Under the pieces are notes generated by a model. It was not told the DNA's origin, searched no databases, and was given only the letters and a program-made list of their open reading frames with translations. Below, piece by piece: positions 58,201-64,000 of a DNA stretch of 64,000 nt. Location of the stretch: positions 12,521,501 to 12,585,500 of the forward strand of contig NC_057916.1 in the NCBI RefSeq assembly GCF_018873765.1. The letters run 5' to 3'. Position numbers and translations under genes: made by a program. Position 1 is the first letter of the stretch; each line of letters begins with the position of its first letter. Source of the DNA: Telopea speciosissima (taxonomy: Eukaryota; Streptophyta; Magnoliopsida; Proteales; Proteaceae).

Positions 58201-61200
58201 ACAAGAAATTATTGGCATTCAAGATGCTGTTTTTGAAGAGGTGGAGCTTGTGTCTCAAGTATTAGATGCGAAGGTTGCTAACACTGAAGATTCTATGGAC
58301 AGGACATTCACAGTTGCTGCTGATTCAGAAAACAAACACATAGAGTTTGTAATGCCACCATGGTTCTTCGAAGAGAAAGCTCCACGCCTTGGAGATTTTA
58401 TCCCCAATGTTCCTGTTTCACCGGAATTCTGTTTGGGGATGGTCAAAGCTGGTGATCACATATTGATTCCTCCTCATCACTACAAAATTCGAGGACGAAT
58501 TTTTTCAAGTTGAGGAGAGTTGATGCAGATTCATCACCAAATAGGGCTTGTTTCATTGGGAATAAGTCTAGGGTTGGGTTACATACATGTTGGGCCTTTG
58601 ATCCCACGGGTTTCTAATGTAATAGGCCACTTTTATGGGCCTAAATTATGGGTATATAGGTTGCATACGGGATTAGCCCAATACTCAGTTTATTTTTATG
58701 TTTTTTAATTGAACCGGTTCAAATTGGTTGCATCCAATTGGTTCAATTTAAGTGATCATGTGACTTGGTTAAGTGGTCATGTGATCTAAGTTGGGCTGGA
58801 CTAGGACTCTATAAGTCCAACCATGTTTTGAGTCTATTTCCTTTAGTATTCTAGTTTCCTAGTTAGTTTAAGTTATCTAATAGGTTAGGGATAGGATTAG
58901 GCCATTCCTTTTTAGTGTCTAAGTCTATTTTTGAGTCTTCTATATAAATTTGTAAGGGAGGCCAACATTAGATACGAATTTGATTAATAAAAATTAGCTT
59001 TATGCTTACTGCCATTGCTGCTGCTCTTTGTGAGTGTATATCCTTGTGGATCTGAAGGTGGTGAAGGGTAGGTGGACTCCGGCGACTCCTTGCATTGTGA
59101 AGATCGGGAGGCTCTATCAAATCATCAAGCTGTTGCCATTGTCCTGCAATACAGTGAGTTTGAATCTGTTTTTTATTTAAACCTTCTTCCCTTAGACCTA
59201 ATCCACAGTCCCCTCCATCCATCAAACCCTAAATCTCCATTAAACCTGCAACTCCTACCTCAACTAGGACTCCCTCATAACTCTAGATTTAGCCATCAAT
59301 TTCGAAACCCACTTCCAGCCTATATTCCCCACACCTCTACCTACACTCGGCCTTAAACCTAGCCCTTAGTCTCCTCTACAACCCCTCCATTCCTCCACTC
59401 CATTAAACCTAAAACCTACAACTCAATTCTGTCCAGAATTGCAGAGTTTTAAAACCTTCCCAAATCCAATTATTTTTATCCCATAATAACCCCATAGACC
59501 TGCATATTTAAGTCATATAAGACCCATTCCCAAATTCCCATTCTAAACCCTAGAATTAGCCTAAAACCTAGAGCTGTCCATTCGAACCAGCAACCCCTTT
59601 TGCCATTGATCATGTTGTCTGGCTCCTAGTAGGTCTCCTACCTATCTAGGACTACATTATTTTGTTTTTTTTTTGTTTTTTTTTGTTTTTTTTTGGGTCA
59701 GCATATACACAACCTCTTGAATTAAAGGACCCATAAACCAAATTAGTCACAGATATATCTATAGTCTAAACTACCTATGAATTCGTAGAACTTGGCTTCT
59801 CTCCTTTGCTTATTCCATGACCATAAGTATATAAATCCATTTCAATAAGTCAGAGAGCTTAGTTGTTGCAGTACTGTTTGAACCAAACATATTTGCATGC
59901 AATATCGCTTTGCTCCACAACCAGCATGAGTGATACTTGCCAATGGCCCAAGAGTCTTCTGTGTAGTGAATCTTTCATAAGGCTAAGATTCTGAAGGAGA
60001 ATTTCGCAGTATCTTCTAACAAAAAAAGTTTTCATCCAGTTTTATGATTGTAAAGAGAAGTAACGGGTGCAAGAGAGAGGAAGGGAGGGGACAGATCTGG
60101 TAGCTACAAATTCAGAACCTAACTTGGGTTGAATTAGTGTAATTTTTGTCACTCAACCAAATCATCTTGTTTAATGTCAGGGTAGTTTTCATTAAATCAT
60201 AGGAGAAACTTGAACATATTCTCTCCATGTTTAATGTCGGGGAAGTTTTTAATAAGTCCAAAACTTTCCAGTCATTACAATAGATATCTAAACCTGGGTT
60301 TTGGCCTTTTTCTGATCTCTCTGTGAATTACAATGTCTCCTATTTCTGGTTTATATACTCTTCTGGTTATGTGATCTTGCCTATGCTAGTCTCTTGCTGG
60401 ACTTTTTGGTTTGGGATTAATTTACATTAGGGAGAGGAAGGCACACCATCCCTGTGAAAGTCTCTGTTTATTGGAAGTGAAAAAATGTATTCCTTTTGTA
60501 AGGAAAAAATTATACATGAAGTGGCCAGCTTTGTGGAGACATGTCTTGGTGACTGATACACATGGATACACAAGCCAAAAAAACTGAAAAATAAGCATCT
60601 CCTTTTCCTATATGTTAGAAAAACTATGTAGACATGTACAAAGAGATTAAGTATCAAAACAACCTTTTTTCAATATGTTATTCACTTCTGGAAAATTAAA
60701 GTTTTGAACTATCACACAATACACAAACCTGAACAATAACTAATCGAATTGAGTTAACAAAAATTCCTGGTGAAGGATTGGCAAACGGCGAAAGCATTTA
60801 CAAGCTGAATTTAAAAATGGATACATTATTAGCATTATGCCACCAAACATAAAGTCCAACCCACCCCATCATAGAACAAACTGTAATTTCACTGCTATAC
60901 AAAATCATTGAAAGTCCAATTTAAAAACTAGGGTAAGAAATGGAGAGCTATAGCAAGGGACTTCTTTGAAAAAATAGAAACCAGAAAAATTTTGGAAGAG
61001 TAATTACAGGCAGAAAATTTTTATTTTCTATGGACTTCTCTGCCAATATACAAACAGGGTGTACATAACCCTTCCCAGATTTCTCACATTTTTATTTAAT
61101 AGCAATGGATAAATTTCAGAAGCCTAAGAACTTCATCGCTGAAAGGACTATCATTTTCTTTTTCCCATATACACCCCCCAAGAAAAATAGTTGTATTTCC

Positions 61201-61776
61201 AAAATAAGGTAAGAAATTGAACTGGATTCTAAAGAAACTCAGCAATAAGCAATTGCCAATAGCCCTTTCCCACGAGTGGATTATCCATTTTTTTAATAGA
61301 TCCTAATTATTCTCCATTATGGAGTGGAGACAAATGTGTAGAAGAAACGGTATATTTAAAAAGGGCAAACCCAGTGCATGAGGATGCTGCCACTGCGGGG
61401 TCTGGGGAAGAAATGGTATATTGATAAAGATAATTTATTCCAAAATCAAAAAGAGCGATCGGGTTGCAAAAATAAAGGATTTCTAGTCCTCTCGGTATCC
61501 TAAATGAAGACAAACCAATTTGATGGGAAAGAGAGGATAGAGGGCCCATAGCCATACCTTGATAAATGCATTGCTAAACACACATGACTCTCCCAAGATG
61601 ACTGCTTTGGATGACTGAAAGGAAACACGTAAAGGTCAATAAATAAACTGCAGAACATAATAACAGCTTAACAGAATATCACCTTAAGGGCCCTCTGAAC
61701 GGATGGACAGTGCAACAGAAGCTTAAAAGCATCTTGGGATCCAAAAGATGCAGATAAAACTGAAAGAGAATCGATC
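46237..61776 (-). CDS. UFL1: E3 UFM1-protein ligase 1 (UFL1) homologue, C-terminal 14 exons; 5' part outside window
   Basis: Exons in coding order (minus strand): 61776-61683, 61614-61558, 54285-53835, 53677-53523, 53320-53255, 53170-53102, 52976-52884, 52726-52661, 51483-51437, 51327-51264, 50740-50663, 50562-50500, 47510-47418, 46392-46237 (TGA 46239-46237). All junctions stay in frame, giving about 516 residues. Hallmarks of plant UFL1: GESCVFSNAFIKNVFDQLEK; a lysine-rich linker with KGSKKKKGKATG and KSKKNQR; VPSEDWIMQKILMLVPEFEE; MKRLLDNLQKKLDE; HRHLLRTTANSMVDMLLLDL; RALAVVEALEGKRVETFMT; KKLDKKLERTLLHSYRKDL; LQAPGRAISAAVSRLRDKLE. UFL1 transfers UFM1 to substrates at the ER (ribosome quality control, ER-phagy), with DDRGK1/UFBP1 as partner. 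The N-terminal adaptor and winged-helix region is missing here. The intron after exon 52661 has a GC donor (AAG then GCAAGT). Intron 54286-61557 (7.3 kb) holds an LTR element. Confidence 0.93.
49008..49854 (-). mobile_element. LTR-retrotransposon fragment, minus strand
   Basis: TGGTATCAGAGC on the minus strand (complement of 49474-49485) follows an LTR that ends CCACCAATT and extends right to about 49854. The first 40 bp of that LTR (49815-49854) recur at 49012-49051 with one mismatch, marking the start of a truncated 3' LTR. A purine tract AGAGGAGGAGAATTG precedes that copy. The internal region of about 420 bp has no retroviral domain. Inside the UFL1 intron between 47510 and 50500, same strand as UFL1. 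Confidence 0.65.
54606..54617. repeat. C homopolymer next to CA microsatellite
   Basis: A run of about ten C followed by AACACACACACACAAAG in the UFL1 intron, minor low-complexity sequence. Confidence 0.7.
55140..55340. repeat. Fragment of LTR-like repeat shared with 25740-26170
   Basis: GTGGGCCAGCCCAATGGACC, CTGGGAGTTTTCTAG and CGTGGGGTTG match the blocks GGGCCAGCCCAATAGGGC, GGCTGGGAGTTGCTGGG and CGTGGGGGT of the 25.8-kb copy in the same order. Only the first part of the repeat is present. Confidence 0.5.
56308..57466 (+). repeat. 5' LTR of compact element (1159 bp)
   Basis: Starts TGATGCAGATTCATTACC and ends AGGACTACATTA. The terminal dinucleotides are TG and TA if the TTTTG duplication sets the end; ending at ACA would be canonical but loses the duplication. 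TATA-like TTCTATATAAGTTTG near 56748 and AATAAAAATTAGC near 56793 are likely promoter and poly(A) signals. It has a 20-bp tandem insertion (AAGTGGTCATGTGACAACTT words) absent from the 3' LTR. Confidence 0.88.
57469..57480 (+). promoter_or_regulatory. Primer-binding site of compact element
   Basis: TGGTATCAGAGC, complementary to the 3' end of initiator tRNA-Met, two bases after the 5' LTR. The ATG of the internal ORF begins one base after it. Confidence 0.88.
57482..58513 (+). pseudogene. Unrecognised internal ORF of compact LTR element, one in-frame stop
   Basis: ATG at 57482 opens 178 codons to a TAA at 58016-58018. The same frame then stays open for 164 more codons to the terminal stop TGA at 58511-58513, so this was one ORF of about 343 codons. 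No CCHC knuckle, RT, integrase or RNase H motif is present. The N-terminal part (TTILVVDERRRNNIISQSIVDMLS) has the layout of a retropepsin-like domain (V-D-x-x-x-x-N-I-I-S), but the catalytic D-S/T-G is absent. The middle is acidic (EDMEDEVVVESTPQE), and the C-terminus ends HHYKIRGRIFSS. It may be a captured or relic retroelement segment. It has kept its frame apart from one stop, which suggests past selection or recent origin. Function unknown. Confidence 0.7.
58521..59659 (+). repeat. 3' LTR of compact element (1139 bp)
   Basis: Starts TGATGCAGATTCATCACC and ends AGGACTACATTA, followed by the TTTTG duplication and a T-rich tract. It lacks the 20-bp insertion of the 5' LTR. Confidence 0.88.
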
Positions 61777-61972
61777 CTGCAATAGTCCAGAAACAATATA
61801 AGTTCCTATGCTCCAATAACAAAATGAGAAACACTATAAGTTCCTATGCTCCAATAACAAAATGATACAAAAAATAACTAGACTAAAGAGAAGGCTGAAT
61901 ACACATCACTTGCAACTATGATGGTTTAGAATGGTTTAGAAAGAGCATTCTTTGACCCCCCCCCCCAAGAAA

Positions 61973-62151
61973 CATAGTTGCCAATGGCACGTAGGCAATC
62001 CTAGGTGTTGGAGGAGGGAAAAAAATCAAGGCAACACCAACAAGGCATTAAGGCGTTGGTGCGTCGCGTAGGCGACCAAGGTGCCCTTCCAGGTGTGGCA
62101 CCTTTCCAGCAAAGGATTCCTGGACGCCTAGGCAACGCCTTAACAACTTTG
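61973..62151. mobile_element. MITE, CATAGTTRTCAAGG family (copy 3, diverged)
   Basis: Starts CATAGTTGCCAATGGCACG and ends CGCCTTAACAACTTTG. The interior has the family words GGCGTTGGTGCGTCG, GTAGGCGACCAAGG and GACGCCTAGGCAACGCC. Flanking octamers CCAAGAAA and CTTAGAAA match at 6 of 8 positions. A fragment of the same family lies near 62893-62960. Confidence 0.65.
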
Positions 62152-62459
62152 CTTAGAAATATGATAGTTTCACCTGCATGAGGCGAATAAAACACTAAGA
62201 TGGTTTATAACAAAAGGTTTAACGGATTTTAACGGATTTGTGATGAACCAAGTGAAGTTTAGGTGGATGGCACTGCCAAATAACCTTAAATACCAAGCAT
62301 GCAAACCCAACCATTACCCTCACAAACAGCCTCCTGAATCCAAGTATAACCCCATGTATACAGTCATAAATTTCTGTTATGTAAAATCTTACTCTCAGAC
62401 TATTACTGGCTCCTTCAGCAAAAAATATTGCCCCTGCTACAAATGAAAACTTTCCAGGA

Positions 62460-63430
62460 CTAACTGATGTAGATCGAAGCATGAAGAAGAAAAGGACCAA
62501 AACACAGTTCACGTTGCTGTTCACATGAACATTTGTGCTGTTCACATGAATAGTGGTGTGGGACCCATATGGATTGCTGGAGTGGTGGTTTCCTTGATGG
62601 AGATATTAGTTGCTATTTCTTTTGTTTAAGTTTCAACTTTTATAGTTTCGATTTTGGAGTTTCTATTCCCGTGTAATCCTTAGTAATTTTTTTAGATTTT
62701 ATTTATTAGTCTTAATAGTATCTTCTATTTTGTTAATAGCTAAGATCTTATTTAGCTTTTTGTACAAGTCTCAATACTGCCTTGTAAGAGATTTTATAGA
62801 GGCTTTTTAATTTGTTACTTTCTATTTTCTGAGTAGCAGCAGTAGCTACATGTAAGCGAGACCTTAGAATAAAGCTTGAATTCTGGTTTTTAGGCGTCCA
62901 GGCACCTTTCTCTCACCTTGATTTTTGGTGTCGCCTAGGCGACGCCTTGACACCTTGAAGCAAGGACAAAACATGAAGAAGAGGCTCCAACACTGTTCAC
63001 GTGAACAGTGTCACAGCCCATATTTTCCTTGTGTGGGGATATTTTTGAGAAGATTTTGTGGGCCCATCAAGTGGAGAAAGATTCTATCCTAATGCTGCCA
63101 TAGTTTAGTTTCTATTTCCAGTTTTAGAAAGTATATTAGGTAGTTTCTAATTTCAGTTTGTCAATTTTTTTGTTTTGTTCTCTAAAATAGGAATTTCTAT
63201 TTTGAAATAAGGCCAGCTAGATTTTTTAGGAAGTTTCTATTTTGGTTGCAAGCTCCTTGGTAGCAAGTTACTTTCTATTTTCTATTTACTTGAGGGGCAA
63301 GGTATTGCTGCCTATATATGTAATGGTTCTTAGTAGCCTCCAAACAAATTAATGAAATTGCTTAGATTGCTCGGTGCAAGTTTTGATTATCCTATTGTGA
63401 GGATGAAGGGCAGGGAGGCTTGGCTGAGAG
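62460..63430 (+). repeat. Tandemly placed LTR-like repeats
   Basis: Two related segments start near 62467 (GAAGCATGAAGAAGAAAAGG, TTCACATGAACA) and 62965 (ACATGAAGAAGAGG, TTCACGTGAACAGTG). Both continue through TTTCTATTTT-rich DNA. The second has a TATA-like CTATATATGTAATGG near 63312 and a leader GGCTTGGCTGAGAGAGCC, matching the repeat at 25740-26170. Boundaries are approximate and no primer site was seen. Confidence 0.4.
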
Positions 63431-63589
63431 AGCCGAATCTCCTTATCCCTTTCCCCTGCTTCTCCTATCTTCTCTTCTTATCCCAATCGATTACCTTGTG
63501 TTGCTGTTACATTGTGATTACTGCAACTGCTGTGAAGATCCTTGAAGGCTCCAATCATCTCTAATCAATTCCAAATGCTGATGTTGTTG

Positions 63590-63790
63590 TTACCATAGTA
63601 CTATATCTCGCGATATATTGGTATCTCGGGCCTACCGAGACACCCGAAATATCCGAAATTTTGCCAAATTTCGCCGAAATATTGCATTTTTTCTGCAATA
63701 TTTCGGGGGTCCATCTCGGTGAGTATTTGGCCATATCTAAGCCTGATACTTCATGGACACCCTTATTTAAGCGAAATAAACACATTTAAA
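63590..63790. repeat. Repeat rich in CGAAATATT/CCGAAAT words
   Basis: CTCGCGATATATTGGTATCTC, CCGAAATATCCGAAATTTTGCC and GCAATATTTCGGGGGTCC form imperfect inverted words. The sequence on its right (63800-63860) resembles 18410-18470, so it may be an end of the same repeat family. Confidence 0.4.
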
Positions 63791-64000
63791 CCATAAAATT
63801 GCAAAAAAATGAACTCAAAGTGGTGTTTTGGTTGACAGTATACGGTCGCCGACCCTAATGTATATAAATAGTTAAATACACATTGATTAGGCAGTTAAAG
63901 GCATAAAAGAAATTTAAACAAACTAATTAAAACTCATTAGACATAATTCATAAATTATATTCTCATAAACTCCATAATAGTCAATACTCAATAGCTCAAT

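Larger units (their letters stand above)
56308..59659 (+). mobile_element. Compact LTR retrotransposon with one non-pol ORF, in UFL1 intron
   Basis: Long LTRs (1159 and 1139 bp) surround an internal region of only 1054 bp. The pentamer TTTTG flanks both sides (56303-56307 and 59660-59664), a perfect 5-bp target duplication. The primer-binding site TGGTATCAGAGC lies at 57469-57480, and a purine tract (TTGAGGAGAGT) precedes the 3' LTR. The internal region carries one 344-codon frame with a single stop and no gag, RT, integrase or RNase H. It must be moved by another element. Orientation is opposite to UFL1. About 40 mismatches and one 20-bp indel between the LTRs (by eye) suggest a moderately young insertion. 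Confidence 0.9.
61777..64000 (-). other. UFL1 intron sequence to the window edge
   Basis: The exon at 61683-61776 begins one base inside a codon, so an upstream UFL1 exon exists, but none was found up to 64000. The stretch holds a MITE (61973), LTR-like repeats (62460-63430) and a CCGAAAT-rich repeat (63590-63790). A minus-strand frame at 62545-62219 includes SPGKFSFVAGAIFFAEGAS but has no splice context that fits UFL1. Confidence 0.6.

Noticed and set aside
58073..58513. Separate 146-codon gene in the compact LTR element
   Set aside because: It is in the same frame as the preceding 178 codons, separated only by one TAA and 18 open codons, so it is the rest of one ORF.
62219..62545. 108-codon minus-strand ORF as a further UFL1 exon
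   Set aside because: The peptide (SPGKFSFVAGAIFFAEGAS) does not resemble UFL1 and has no fitting splice sites.
1..64000. CRISPR array, prokaryotic operon or endogenous pararetrovirus
   Set aside because: No regularly spaced repeats of CRISPR type. Genes have spliceosomal introns. All RT sequences have LINE or copia order and no movement or coat protein was seen.

Overview
This is a window of a flowering-plant nuclear genome. The evidence is short exons in very long introns, a membrane-associated kinase regulator gene (a plant-only family), plant UFL1, plant SINEs, Ty1/copia elements and DUF4283-type LINEs. The species cannot be fixed from the sequence; the intron length and repeat load would suit a woody or early-diverging dicot, but that is only an impression.

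There are three protein-coding genes and one tRNA gene. (1) Plus strand, 4908-32392: the last 12 exons of a conserved coiled-coil protein, tentatively of the plant group annotated as ELKS/Rab6-interacting/CAST-like. About 461 codons are visible; the 5' exons lie left of a LINE or outside the window. (2) Plus strand, 37150-38235: a complete single-exon MAKR/BKI1-family gene. (3) Minus strand, 46237-61776: the 3' part of UFL1, the E3 ligase of the UFM1 system, in 14 exons covering about 516 C-terminal residues; its N-terminal exons lie beyond the right edge. A cytosolic-type tRNA-His(GTG) gene sits at 42958-43029 between the last two genes.

Most of the rest is transposable-element DNA, largely inside introns. 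1-4660 is a frameshifted minus-strand LINE. The first coiled-coil-gene introns hold a SINE, a copia LTR fragment, a nearly full-length but dead Ty1/copia element (8412-13923), a 316-bp TRIM, a 2.0-kb LTR element without gag or pol (20421-22462), a second SINE with a clear target duplication, and several terminal-inverted-repeat elements. The intergenic space has a Mutator-like MITE family, an hAT-like MITE with an 8-bp duplication, and a local tandem duplication. The 7.3-kb UFL1 intron contains a compact LTR element (56308-59659) whose internal region carries one long ORF that is not a recognisable gag or pol. This is the most unusual item in the window.

Exon boundaries were set by reading splice sites and requiring continuous frame across every junction. 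In both multi-exon genes every junction closes in frame, and each gene has one intron with a GC rather than GT donor. Family names rest on recognition of motifs, not on a database search.
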